From the NCBI RefSeq assembly GCF_006937785.1, contig NZ_SJEE01000035.1, forward strand, positions 1 through 55,633: a DNA stretch of 55,633 nucleotides, read 5' to 3'. The stretch's first letter is position 1, and every line of letters starts with the position of its first letter. This document shows positions 16,269 through 24,681 of this stretch, piece by piece. The stretch is from Pseudanabaena sp. UWO311. GTDB taxonomy: Bacteria; Cyanobacteriota; Cyanobacteriia; Pseudanabaenales; Pseudanabaenaceae. The notes below the pieces were generated by a model. The model saw only the letters and a list, made by a program, of their open reading frames with translations, did not search any database and was not told the DNA's origin. The translations under genes were made by a program, and so were the position numbers.

Positions 16269-17276
16269 ATGACTGTGCGAATGAGGTCGAAAGAAATGGC
16301 TAGATTCTATCCACTAGAACATGAGGAATGGCTAGAAGTTTCTAAGGAATTAAATCTTAGTGAGTTAAATGTCCTTTATTACATCCGTACTCTCGATCCC
16401 TATGGCAATGGCATAAAAGTTAGTGCAAATGCGATCGCATTAAAGCTTGGCATTAATCGCTCAACGGCAAGTCGTGCATTAAAAAGTCTTGATGCTAAAG
16501 GCTATATCGATCTAGAAATCGTGATGGCAAATGTCTCGATCAAAGGCAAAGGTTTGTTGCATACACGCAACGATGTTGCACCCACGCAACAAGAAGAGGT
16601 GTTGCACCCATGCAACGATGTTGCACCCACGCAACAAGAAGAGGTGTTGCACCCACACAACATGCAGTGCGCTGATGCAACAAGCAGTGCATCCATGCAA
16701 CAAGCGACGGCTGAAAGCATTGCTATAAATGAATCCTGTGACCCTAAGATCTCTAAGATCTCTTTAGATCTATTAGAAAGATCAGATCAGGACAATTTTT
16801 TGAATTTTGATAATTCAGAAGCGGCGCTTAGCGCCGTAGAAAATTTTGAAATTTCTTTAGATGAGGCGATCGCTGAAATTCAAGAGGCAATCTCCCAAAA
16901 TTTAGTGCCTGATGAAATTGCATTTGAGGCAAAGACACTTGAAGAACCGATCAACCCTATTGACGGTCAATTTTCCCGCGCCGCCGTTGAGGAGTTTGTA
17001 TTGAAGTCTTTAAAATCTCGACCACGCGATCGTAAGGCGTATTTTTCTAAATTTAAGCCCGCAGATTGGCAAAAGTGGGAATTGGAGCTTAGAACCTCAG
17101 TCTCGCCAAAGCGAGATGCATTGATTGAAAATCTGCACCTATTAGAAAACTCGATCCGTCTGGCGATCTCCTCAAAAGACTTTGATTTTGCCAGAGCCAA
17201 GATTGAAAACTTAAAGGCGACACACCCAGATTTGGCGAAGCAACTCGAAACAAAGTTTTTTGGAGGCGCTGCATGA
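16269..17276 (+). CDS. Winged-helix replication-initiator-like protein
   Basis: About 335 residues from ATG 16269; ATGs at 16281 and 16296 are also possible, and a GTG at 16203 overlaps the previous gene. Residues about 10-85 form a winged-helix domain (LSELNVLYYIRTLDPYGNGI, then LGINRSTASRALKSLDAKGY), as in plasmid Rep and DnaD-like proteins. A low-complexity middle encoded by iteron-like repeats (two copies of NDVAPTQQEEVLHP) follows, then an acidic linker and a helical C-terminus. The gene ends in ATGA overlap with the next. A role in replication or regulation of the cassette is inferred from the winged helix plus repeats inside the gene; it could instead be a transcription regulator. Confidence 0.6.
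   Translation: MTVRMRSKEMARFYPLEHEEWLEVSKELNLSELNVLYYIRTLDPYGNGIKVSANAIALKLGINRSTASRALKSLDAKGYIDLEIVMANVSIKGKGLLHTRNDVAPTQQEEVLHPCNDVAPTQQEEVLHPHNMQCADATSSASMQQATAESIAINESCDPKISKISLDLLERSDQDNFLNFDNSEAALSAVENFEISLDEAIAEIQEAISQNLVPDEIAFEAKTLEEPINPIDGQFSRAAVEEFVLKSLKSRPRDRKAYFSKFKPADWQKWELELRTSVSPKRDALIENLHLLENSIRLAISSKDFDFARAKIENLKATHPDLAKQLETKFFGGAA
16556..16701. repeat. Seven iteron-like 16-bp repeats inside the rep-like gene
   Basis: Copies of GTTGCACCCACGCAAC (with small changes) start at 16556, 16575, 16601, 16620, 16646, about 16667 and 16686. Spacings alternate 19 and 26 bases for the first five. Each unit has inverted arms GTTGC and GCAAC. Clustered repeats within or beside a rep gene are typical of iteron origins. 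Confidence 0.75.
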
Positions 17277-18130
17277 TTTCATTAGCGGGACATGGCAAAG
17301 ATCCCCGATTGGTTCAACCAGTCTTATTTTCCGTAGGCGATCGCGTAGTTGATACAGATGGGGAAGAAGGCTTAATTACAGCCCTTAGCAATACTTGTAT
17401 CAATGTCTCAAAGCCCGATGTTGTGACCTCACACAACTTAAAAATGGGTAAGCCCAAATTAAGAACAGTTTCCAAAAACAACCAACTATTTGAAATTCTG
17501 CTCCCAATTTGTAATCACTATTCAGGACGCTATCTGCCCACATTTGCGGTTAATGCCATCGGTCACGCGCTCGACCATGCCAAAAACAATAAGCTCTCCG
17601 AAGCGATCGCCTTGCTATCGCCAGATGTCCTAGCAGAACTGAAAAAGCCTACTAAAGAAGTTGCCGAGCTTAAAAAATTTCTCGAAAATTTCTCTAGCAT
17701 CGATGCCGATAAATCCCCCGATCTTGAGACTCCAATTACCTCAGAACCTAAGTTATCCGTTGCAAAGTTACGCATGGATGAATCTAAGGTATCCGTTCTA
17801 GTGGAGATTCCCAAAACCAAGCTTGATATTTTGCGCGATCGCTTGGCAGATCTGCAAAAAGAAGCGATAGCTCTTGAATCATCAGGCGCTAGCCCGAAAG
17901 GAGTTTGGCTTGAGAAATCGCGTCCGTCCAAACGGAATTTCGATCAAGTGGTCTGGAAAAGTGCCAAGCCCCACAAATGGCTCAACGACAAAAGATCGAG
18001 GTATATCGGCAAACTTGACCACGACGAGCATAAGAGTGCGCAGACTCAGTTTGCCTCAGGAAAGCGATTGCAGGAAATCCAGAAAGAAATTAAAGAGATC
18101 GAAAAAAAATTGACAAAAATTAAGGATTAA
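17273..18130 (+). CDS. Hypothetical protein, 285 residues, coiled-coil C-terminus
   Basis: Starts at the ATGA overlap with the winged-helix gene, so the two are coupled. The N-terminal 60 residues have a KOW/SH3-like look (FSVGDRVVDTDGEEGLITAL). The middle is helical, and the C-terminal third is charged and predicted to coil (RLQEIQKEIKEIEKKLTKIK). Between them lies KGVWLEKSRPSKRNFDQVVW, a basic patch that could touch nucleic acid. No enzyme motif is seen. It is probably a partner of the preceding protein in the cassette. Confidence 0.55.
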   Translation: MISLAGHGKDPRLVQPVLFSVGDRVVDTDGEEGLITALSNTCINVSKPDVVTSHNLKMGKPKLRTVSKNNQLFEILLPICNHYSGRYLPTFAVNAIGHALDHAKNNKLSEAIALLSPDVLAELKKPTKEVAELKKFLENFSSIDADKSPDLETPITSEPKLSVAKLRMDESKVSVLVEIPKTKLDILRDRLADLQKEAIALESSGASPKGVWLEKSRPSKRNFDQVVWKSAKPHKWLNDKRSRYIGKLDHDEHKSAQTQFASGKRLQEIQKEIKEIEKKLTKIKD

Positions 18131-18140
18131 AGCCATGCCC

Positions 18141-18378
18141 ATGAATAGAAGCCTTTACCCCAGCGATTGGGATGCGATCGCTACCCGCATCAAAGATAAA
18201 GCTGCGTGGATTTGCCAAAATTGCCAACGTCCATGCCGAAAGCCAAATGTTTCTTGGATTGACTTTAACCAATGGTTGCTTGATACAGGTCAGAGCGATT
18301 GGCACAAGGACAACTCACATTATTTCCCGATTAAAGTACAGACGACTGGATCGAGTTGGAATAGCCACTGAATTTTAA
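18141..18378 (+). pseudogene. HNH endonuclease gene with its catalytic core deleted
   Basis: The N-terminal part, MNRSLYPSDWDAIATRIKDK then WICQNCQRPCRKPNVSW, is the normal beginning of a cyanobacterial HNH protein with a CxxC knuckle. After residue about 60 the first frame becomes nonsense and stops at 18371. The -2/+1 frame reads RRLDRVGIATEF and stops at 18378, matching the usual C-terminal tail (KxxRLxRLG...F). The HNH core between them is gone, so an internal deletion with frame loss is the best reading. Confidence 0.6.
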
Positions 18379-18421
18379 AAAACAATTTTATAAGCCCGAA
18401 TGTCAGGGGGACTCCTTAAAC

Positions 18422-18631
18422 ATGAACACAATTATTAAATACTTACCTACCGCCGCCGCCGCTGAAGCTTTAGGACTTTCTAGTGGAAAAGCTCTAATTG
18501 GCTATCTCAGCGAACTAAAACAAGGTGTGCATTACCAAGACCGTCGAAAGGCTGGGGCGCGTAAAGCTAAATACTTTTTCAACGTTGAGGCGATTCGTAA
18601 TTATTGGGACAAACCACCAGAAAGGCGTTAA
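18422..18631 (+). CDS. Excisionase-like helix-turn-helix protein
   Basis: 69 residues, basic, with LPTAAAAEALGLSSGKALIG (helix-turn-helix), then a wing-like YLSELKQGVHYQDRRKAG and a C-terminal ANYF/IRNYW-type end. The size and pattern fit small MerR/Xis-type excisionases that bend DNA beside an attachment site. It lies about 100 bases from the tRNA 3' fragment at 18737, the normal position for xis. A GGGGGACTCC stretch precedes the start. No integrase gene remains nearby. Confidence 0.65.
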   Translation: MNTIIKYLPTAAAAEALGLSSGKALIGYLSELKQGVHYQDRRKAGARKAKYFFNVEAIRNYWDKPPERR

Positions 18632-18736
18632 AAATGTCAGACAAAATAAGTAATCGGTCACTATTTCGGTCACTACATATTTTCTTTCAAACTAAAACCC
18701 ATATATAACAGGCTTATATGTAGTTTGATTTGTGGA

Positions 18737-18779
18737 CTCCTAAGCGATAGGTCATGAGTTCGATCCTCGTCAACCCTGT
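18737..18779 (+). other. 3' half of a tRNA-Arg(CCU) gene, probable att site
   Basis: From the anticodon loop CTCCTAA (anticodon CCT) onward the sequence has a T-arm with a five-pair stem (ATGAG/CTCGT) around TTCGATC and a 3' acceptor strand CAACCCT. The 5' half is absent: no AGGGTTG or D-arm lies upstream. Identity that starts at the anticodon loop is typical of tyrosine-recombinase attachment sites. It probably marks one end of the 14-18.7 kb cassette. Confidence 0.6.
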
Positions 18780-18785
18780 CATTAC

Positions 18786-18829
18786 AAAAAAAGAGAGTGG
18801 CGGCGATTAGCGCCGCTACTCCCTTTTTT
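18786..18829. terminator. Bidirectional terminator hairpin after the cobO-like gene
   Basis: Inverted repeat GAGAGTGGCGGCG / CGCCGCTACTCCC flanked by A7 and T6 runs. It ends the minus-strand cobO-like gene at 18833 and insulates it from the cassette. Confidence 0.8.
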
Positions 18830-18832
18830 AGT

Positions 18833-19966
18833 TTAAAAATCTACACCACGTTTAAGATCTACTCCTTTTTCGGCATAGTGTTTGTGGCAGACCATTTCAG
18901 AATGCACAGACGCAAGGTCAAAATAAGCAGGTTGATTAAAACATCTGCCTGTGATGATGATTTCGGTATCGCGAGATTTTTTGAGCAAGGCTTGGCAGAT
19001 TGGTTCAACGGGTAATAAATCCAGATCAACAGTGGGATTTAGTTCATCAAGAATGATTGTCTTATAAAGCCCCGATGCGATCGCAGCCTGAGCAATTTCC
19101 CAACCGCGTTGCGCTTCGATGCAGTCCATTTCTTGCTGTTGACCCCGCCAAACGATCGCATCACGTCCACAACGCTGATGATCGATTACATGGGGATATC
19201 CGCGTTTTAGAGCTGCGATCGCGGCATCTTCGGTATAGCCAGCACCGCCTTTGAGCCATTGCATAATTAAAACTCGGTGGGATAAATCGCGACTAATCCC
19301 TGTGCCGATAGCCTTCAGTGATCGCCCCAATGCTGATGTACTTTTGCCTTTACCTGCGCCCGTATAAATTTCGATTCCCGTCACACCATATTTCTCGGCA
19401 TGGGCATCATCATGCGATCTCATTTCAGAATGGAGATCAGCGATATCAACTAATGATTGAGGTGCACCGCGACCTGTACAGATGACTTCGAGATGAGGTG
19501 GCTTGTTTTTTAAATCTTTGACAATGCGATCGACGGGAATTAAGCCTAAATCCAAAACAGGATTAATCTCGTCTAAGACAACGACTGAGTAAAGTCCTGA
19601 AGCCATAGCGCCTTTGGCGATCGCCCAACCTCTTTCTGCTTCTTGGCGATCGAAGGGGGTGACATGTTCAGCATCAAAAAACTCAGAGCGACCAGTCCGC
19701 ACATGATCGATTAAATGGGGAAATCCCTGTTGCAATGCGGAAATTGCGGCATCTTCAGAATATTCACGCTCAGAACCTTTGAGAAATCGCAATAACAAAA
19801 TTCTTGTGCCAAAGGGTGATGTGTCGGACATTCCTAAGCCAAGAGATCGCAAGACTACGCCCAAAGCCGCCTGTGATTTACCTTTGCCTGTTCCGTCATA
19901 AACATGGATTTGTCCGATCTCACGTTCGGGACGCACCTGTGCGGTCATGATGCCTATCGCTGCCAT
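18833..19966 (-). CDS. Tandem-duplicated CobO/BtuR-type P-loop protein
   Basis: 377 residues made of two homologous domains. Each has an ATP-binding loop of the corrinoid adenosyltransferase type (YDGTGKGKSQAA near residue 23, YTGAGKGKSTSA near 202) and the later blocks VVVLDEINPVLDLGL and IILDELNPTVDLDLL. Single-domain CobO/BtuR transfers adenosyl from ATP to cob(I)alamin. The fused pair is the usual cyanobacterial form, and its activity has to be inferred; one domain may be structural. An adjoining cobalamin gene is not present. Start: MAAIGIM at 19966, or the Met six codons later. Transcribed alone, ending at a strong hairpin. Confidence 0.88.
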   Translation of the reverse strand: MAAIGIMTAQVRPEREIGQIHVYDGTGKGKSQAALGVVLRSLGLGMSDTSPFGTRILLLRFLKGSEREYSEDAAISALQQGFPHLIDHVRTGRSEFFDAEHVTPFDRQEAERGWAIAKGAMASGLYSVVVLDEINPVLDLGLIPVDRIVKDLKNKPPHLEVICTGRGAPQSLVDIADLHSEMRSHDDAHAEKYGVTGIEIYTGAGKGKSTSALGRSLKAIGTGISRDLSHRVLIMQWLKGGAGYTEDAAIAALKRGYPHVIDHQRCGRDAIVWRGQQQEMDCIEAQRGWEIAQAAIASGLYKTIILDELNPTVDLDLLPVEPICQALLKKSRDTEIIITGRCFNQPAYFDLASVHSEMVCHKHYAEKGVDLKRGVDF

Positions 19967-20114
19967 GTTTTTATCTAAGCTCTTTCATTTCTCATTCACT
20001 GTGATTATATCGAAAACCAAAGGATCAAAGATGCCATAAAGCGCTACCTACGATCCTTTGATCCTTTGGTACAGAATGCTAAAATCTACGTCTTAGAACC
20101 AATACATTTGTGTC

Positions 20115-20681
20115 ATGAGAAAATTTGCAGCGCGATCGCTAATTACCCTTGCAGCTATGACCACCGCGATATTAGCTGTGGATACAGCAGTGCGATCGCA
20201 GACTAAGCCAAGCGTAAAGCCAAACACAACCATCGAGATTACTAGACCAGAAAAAATAGAAAACACTTCTGGTAAAAAGGCTAGTTTCGTGAAAATGTTT
20301 GAAGATATTACGATCGCACCGAGCTTTACGCCGAAATCGATTCAACTGCGGGGCATTAGTGGTGGTGGAGTCGAGACTCAAAAAAAATCTGGACGTAAAG
20401 TGACCGAAACAGGCGATTGTATTGGCTTTATTGACGCAGAACCAGATCACAAGATTACGCTCACCAAACCATTTAAATATCTCAACATGCAGGTCAAAAG
20501 CTCTGGCGACACAATCTTGCTCGTGCGCGGGCCAGGTGGAAGTTGGTGTAGTGACGATGTTGGCGATCGCAATCCAGCGATCGGTGGCGATTGGCTAGAA
20601 GGGACTTATGAAGTATGGGTTGGCTCTTACGAAGAAAATACTTCTTTTCCTTATTTGCTAGAAGTCACAGAAAAGCAATAG
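20115..20681 (+). CDS. Secreted protein with PPC-like domain
   Basis: 188 residues with a signal peptide (LITLAAMTTAILAVD, cleavage near VRSQ). A Lys/Thr-rich linker precedes a beta-rich domain (residues about 100-185) with GFIDAEPDHKITLTKPFKYL, DTILLVRGPGGSWCSDD and GTYEVWVGSYEEN. This is the pattern of the bacterial pre-peptidase C-terminal (PPC) beta-sandwich. Two cysteines (GDCIGF, SWCSDD) could form a disulfide in the periplasm. Function unknown; it ends eight bases before the convergent pentapeptide gene. Confidence 0.75.
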   Translation: MRKFAARSLITLAAMTTAILAVDTAVRSQTKPSVKPNTTIEITRPEKIENTSGKKASFVKMFEDITIAPSFTPKSIQLRGISGGGVETQKKSGRKVTETGDCIGFIDAEPDHKITLTKPFKYLNMQVKSSGDTILLVRGPGGSWCSDDVGDRNPAIGGDWLEGTYEVWVGSYEENTSFPYLLEVTEKQ

Positions 20682-20688
20682 AACATCT

Positions 20689-21246
20689 TTAAATTGGGCA
20701 GCCCAAAGTCTGGCGACTGTCATTTTTAGTAAACGGATGCGTACCACTAGCGATCGTACATAGATATAAGCGTGTGCGATCGTCCAAGTTCCGAACACCT
20801 GTAAATTCAGTATCAGCACAGGTTCTCAAATTTTTCATTATTACACCACGCAAATTTGTTCCCCGCAAATTAGCCCCTTTCATAATTGAGCCTGTAAAGT
20901 CGGCTTCAATCAAGTTTGCCCCACTAAAATTAGTGACACTTAGGTTGGCTCGAATAAATTTACTATTAGAAGAATTCGACCAAGTTAAATTTGCCCAACT
21001 TAAGTCTGCATCAGAAAAGTTTGCGCCCCTTAACAAAGCACCTCTAAGATTTGTCTCGATCAAGTTAGCTCCTGTCAAGTTCGCCTCGATTAGATTAGCG
21101 CTGCTCAAATCAGCTTTGTTCAAAGTAGAGCCACGCAAATCAATACCAATCAAAATAACACTGCGTAATTGAGCGTTATTCAGATCTATGTTGGAAAAGT
21201 TCCGTTGTCCCTGTTTGTATAGTTCCAACAGTTGAGCGACTTCCAA
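20689..21246 (-). CDS. Pentapeptide-repeat protein
   Basis: 185 residues, of which about residues 17-140 are A(D/N)LXX repeats (ADLSSANLIEANLTGANLIE and so on). They fold as a right-handed quadrilateral beta helix. A C-terminal tail of about 40 residues with two cysteines (RTCADTEF, LYLCTIAS) caps the helix. Such proteins are abundant in cyanobacteria; the role is unknown, and DNA mimicry as in Qnr-like members is not indicated. No signal peptide is visible. Confidence 0.9.
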   Translation of the reverse strand: MEVAQLLELYKQGQRNFSNIDLNNAQLRSVILIGIDLRGSTLNKADLSSANLIEANLTGANLIETNLRGALLRGANFSDADLSWANLTWSNSSNSKFIRANLSVTNFSGANLIEADFTGSIMKGANLRGTNLRGVIMKNLRTCADTEFTGVRNLDDRTRLYLCTIASGTHPFTKNDSRQTLGCPI

Positions 21247-21705
21247 GACGTTTACTCCTAGCAGATGATTATGACTTAGTTAGCTTCAGTTACTGGCAAT
21301 AAAAATATCTCAATTGTCAGTGCCTAGCAAATTTTTTTGATAATTAGCTCTGGGCTAAAATCTTAGCCTACTTTAAGCTTCCACCTCAAGCCAAAATGTA
21401 AATTACAGCCAAAAAATTGAAATCAATTTTGTTGAAAACTGCCTGTGACATGTAGCGATCCTACAGCGTTTGATCAGTAATTTATACAAATAATTTATAC
21501 AAATAGTTTTAGAGAATGTGCACCAAAGGGGCACATTCTCTAAAACTGTCTAATCTCATAAATGGGAACTGATGATGGACTACGACAATATTTGCAGAAT
21601 GCTAGTCTGGGAAACACTATAAGATATAAGCTGTATATAAACTTTAATTAAGTTGCTTTAATTTAAGTTGCCCATTGATTTTGTCTAAATTTTCAGTAAA
21701 CCGCT
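21247..21705. other. Spacer before valS with direct repeats and a perfect hairpin
   Basis: Contains tandem AATTTATACAAAT repeats at about 21479-21505 and the hairpin at 21506-21546. No gene is seen. A T-box leader is not evident. The promoter of valS must lie here, probably in the AT-rich part near 21610-21660. Confidence 0.5.
21506..21546. repeat. Hairpin with 16-bp perfect stem and CCAAAGG tip
   Basis: Arms GTTTTAGAGAATGTGC and its exact reverse complement enclose ACCAAAGGG. It resembles the 3'-end hairpins elsewhere in the window but lies between the start of the divergent pentapeptide gene and valS, so it does not obviously end a transcript. Confidence 0.7.
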
Positions 21706-24420
21706 ATGAGTACGACCGAGCTTCCCAAACAATATAATCCTCTCGAATCTGAAGCCAAATGGCAAAAATATTGGGAGGAAAGTGGCGTATTTGTAGCAGC
21801 CAGCGAAAGCGAAAAGGAACCCTACTGCATCATGATCCCACCGCCCAATGTCACGGGCAGCCTACATATGGGGCATGCTTTTCAAGAAGTATTAATCGAT
21901 ATCTTGATCCGTTATCACCGTATGCGCGGTTTTAATACCCTCTGGCTACCTGGTACAGATCACGCAAGCATTGCTGTACAGACTATTCTCGATAAACAAA
22001 TCAAAGCTGAAGGTAAAACCAATCAAGAAGTTGGGCGTGAAAAATTTCTTGATCGCGCATGGAAATGGAAAGCTGAATCGGGTGGGACGATTGTTTCGCA
22101 ATTGCGGCGCTTAGGTGTGTCCGCCGACTGGACACGCGAGCGCTTCACAATGGATGAAGGTTTATCTAACTCAGTAACCGAAGCCTTTGTCAAACTCTAC
22201 GAAGCAGGCTTGATTTATCGTGGTGAATATCTAGTCAACTGGTGTCCAGAGTCCCAATCAGCTGTATCTGATCTCGAAGTTGATAGTAAAGAAGTAAATG
22301 GTCATCTTTGGCATTTTCGCTATCCGTTAGCCGATGGCTCTGGACATCTGGTAGTTGCTACTACTCGTCCCGAAACAATGTTGGGTGATACAGCTGTAGC
22401 GGTCAATCCTGAGGATGATCGCTACAAGCATTTAATTGGTAAGACAATCATGTTGCCAATTATGAATCGAGAAATTCCGATTATTGCCGACCAATATGTT
22501 GACCCAAAATTTGGCAGTGGCTGCGTCAAAATTACACCTGCTCATGATCCGAATGACTTTGAGATGGGCAAGCGTCATCAGCTTCCACTAATTAATATTC
22601 TCAATAAAAATGGCTCGATCAATGAGAATGGTGGTGAATTTCAAGGACAAGATCGCTTTGTAGCGCGAAAAAACGTCGTGGCAAAACTCGATGAAATGAG
22701 CTTATTAGAAAAGATTGAAGACTATGCCCACACCGTTCCCTATTCTGAACGTGGCAAAGTTCCTGTGGAGCCATTGCTCTCAATTCAGTGGTTTGTGAAT
22801 ATCAAGCCACTATCAGATTTTGCATTGGAACAATTTGACAAACAAAATTCTCCTACTTTCGTACCCGATCGCTGGGGAAAGGTTTACCGTGATTGGCTAA
22901 TTCGCCTTAAGGATTGGTGTATTTCGCGTCAACTATGGTGGGGGCATCAGATTCCTGCATGGTATGCCCCCGACGGCACAATTTTTGTCGCCCGTACCGA
23001 AGCCGAGGCTTATGAACAAGCTACGGCAAAATTTGGCGAAGATGTAACTTTAGAGCGTGATCCAGATGTACTAGATACATGGTTTTCGTCTGGTTTATGG
23101 CCATTCTCGACTTTGGGCTGGCCTGTGCAAACACAGGACTTTGAAACTTTCTATCCCACTAGTGTGCTTGTTACTGGCTTTGACATTATCTTCTTCTGGG
23201 TCGCACGGATGACGATGATGGCGGGTTATTTCACTGGGAAAATGCCTTTTCATACGGTCTATATTCATGGGCTGGTGCGCGATGAGAATAATCAGAAGAT
23301 GTCTAAATCCAAAAATAATGGCATCGACCCGTTAGTTCTAATTAATAAATATGGAACTGATGCTTTGCGCTATTCTCTCGTTAAAGAGGTAACAGGTGCA
23401 GGACAAGATATTCGTCTCGATTACAATCGTAAAACTGATGAATCTACAACCGTAGAGACCGCACGGAATTTTGCAAATAAGCTCTGGAATGCTTCGCGAT
23501 TTGTAATGATGAATCTCAACTTGGAGCATGGCGCTGCCGCGCTCCAAGTTGAAGATTTAGAACTTGCCGATCGCTGGATTTTGTCGCGTTATGCTCAGAC
23601 TGTGTTACAAGTACGCGAACAACTTGATGCTTACAGCATGGGTGAAGCAACCAAGAGCCTGTATGAATTCTTCTGGGGTGATTTTTGTGATTGGTATATT
23701 GAGCTTGTCAAATCGCGTTTACAGGAAGAAGCCAATCCAAATTCGCGCGCCACGGTGCAGCAAACCCTTGCCTTTGTCCTTGATGGGATTTTGCGCTTAT
23801 TGCATCCATTTATGCCACACGTTACTGAGGAAATCTGGCAATTGCTCACCTATGGCACAAGCGAACCATCAAGCGATCTCCCAGTTCTAGCCATCCAACC
23901 CTATCCCGAAATTGACACCACCCATATCAATGAGGAACTAGAGGAACAATTCAAATTAATCATTGGCACAATTCGTACGATTCGCAATCTTCGCGCTGAA
24001 GCCGAAATTAAGCCTAGTCTGAAAGTCAAAGTGATTTTGCAATCCGACAGCGATCGCGAACGGACTTTGCTCGAGTTTGGACAGAGCTATATTCTTGATT
24101 TGGCAAGAGTCGAAGATTTGGCGATTTTGGCAACCGTTGATGAATCAGCCACTGAGGAGGCGATCGCAGGTGTTGTTGGGACAGTACAAGCGATTGTGTC
24201 GTTAGTTGGTGTTGTCGATATTGCTCAATTGGTTACCAAGCTAGAGCGCACTCTTAAGAAATTAGAAGGAGCGATCGCGTCTAGCCAAGGTCGTTTAAAC
24301 AATGAAGGCTATGTTAAAAAAGCCCCACCTGAAGTGGTCGCTACCGCCCGTGCAGAACTGGAAGAATCCTTGAAACAGCAAGAGATTCTTAAAGCACGTC
24401 TAGCTCAGTTGCAAAAATAA
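21706..24420 (+). CDS. valS: Valyl-tRNA synthetase
   Basis: A 904-residue class Ia synthetase that charges tRNA-Val in the cytoplasm. The HIGH signature is in [14 protein letters not shown] (residues about 46-59) and the KMSKS signature in QKMSKSKNN (about 531). Between them lies the CP1 editing domain ([19 protein letters not shown]), which hydrolyses misacylated Thr-tRNA. The C-terminal coiled arm typical of ValRS is present ([19 protein letters not shown] to the end). Length and motifs are normal. It is followed by two perfect terminator-like hairpins. Confidence 0.98.
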   Translation: MSTTELPKQYNPLESEAKWQKYWEESGVFVAASESEKEPYCIMIPPPNVTGSLHMGHAFQEVLIDILIRYHRMRGFNTLWLPGTDHASIAVQTILDKQIKAEGKTNQEVGREKFLDRAWKWKAESGGTIVSQLRRLGVSADWTRERFTMDEGLSNSVTEAFVKLYEAGLIYRGEYLVNWCPESQSAVSDLEVDSKEVNGHLWHFRYPLADGSGHLVVATTRPETMLGDTAVAVNPEDDRYKHLIGKTIMLPIMNREIPIIADQYVDPKFGSGCVKITPAHDPNDFEMGKRHQLPLINILNKNGSINENGGEFQGQDRFVARKNVVAKLDEMSLLEKIEDYAHTVPYSERGKVPVEPLLSIQWFVNIKPLSDFALEQFDKQNSPTFVPDRWGKVYRDWLIRLKDWCISRQLWWGHQIPAWYAPDGTIFVARTEAEAYEQATAKFGEDVTLERDPDVLDTWFSSGLWPFSTLGWPVQTQDFETFYPTSVLVTGFDIIFFWVARMTMMAGYFTGKMPFHTVYIHGLVRDENNQKMSKSKNNGIDPLVLINKYGTDALRYSLVKEVTGAGQDIRLDYNRKTDESTTVETARNFANKLWNASRFVMMNLNLEHGAAALQVEDLELADRWILSRYAQTVLQVREQLDAYSMGEATKSLYEFFWGDFCDWYIELVKSRLQEEANPNSRATVQQTLAFVLDGILRLLHPFMPHVTEEIWQLLTYGTSEPSSDLPVLAIQPYPEIDTTHINEELEEQFKLIIGTIRTIRNLRAEAEIKPSLKVKVILQSDSDRERTLLEFGQSYILDLARVEDLAILATVDESATEEAIAGVVGTVQAIVSLVGVVDIAQLVTKLERTLKKLEGAIASSQGRLNNEGYVKKAPPEVVATARAELEESLKQQEILKARLAQLQK

Positions 24421-24489
24421 ATAGAGAAAGCGCAAAGCGCTTTCTCTATTTATTATGTTGAAAGTGCTGCAAAGCAGCACTTTCAACAT
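24420..24489. terminator. Two adjacent perfect hairpins after valS
   Basis: The first (24420-24450) has arms AATAGAGAAAGCGC and the inverse around AAA. The second (24455-24489) has arms ATGTTGAAAGTGCTGC and the inverse, also around AAA. Both tips read GCAAAGC. The first probably ends valS. Confidence 0.75.
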
Positions 24490-24491
24490 AA

Positions 24492-24643
24492 TTAGGACTT
24501 ACGCATCTGCCCTGCAATAAATTGCGGGCTAAAAGCTTAAACCTGTTGAAGCAGGTTAGTTTGAGGCTTTCTTTAGTCAGTTTTAACTGACTTGAGCTTT
24601 GAGCCAAGAACTTTAGTTCTTGGTTGATTTGCGTAAGTCCTAA
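24492..24643. mobile_element. 152-bp MITE with TTAGGACTTACGCA ends
   Basis: Ends TTAGGACTTACGCA and TGCGTAAGTCCTAA are perfect inverted repeats. The interior holds three small hairpins (AACCTGTTGAAGCAGGTT, CAGTTTTAACTGA, CCAAGAACTTTAGTTCTTGG) and no gene. It shares only the ends with the 93-bp elements at 14221 and 49041. Confidence 0.85.
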
Positions 24644-24681
24644 TAATTTTTAGTTCAGCGCAAAGCGCTGTAAATATTTTT

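Noticed and set aside
16502-16728. Several 60-75-codon frames on both strands over the iteron array
   Set aside because: They arise because the repeats keep other frames open; composition is low-complexity and the winged-helix frame is clearly the coding one.
18700-18785. Complete tRNA gene
   Set aside because: Only anticodon loop, T-arm and 3' acceptor strand are recognisable; D-arm, anticodon stem and 5' acceptor strand do not pair.
21247-21705. T-box or other riboswitch before valS
   Set aside because: No T-box consensus (GGTGGNACC-type) is visible and T-box leaders are not typical of cyanobacteria.
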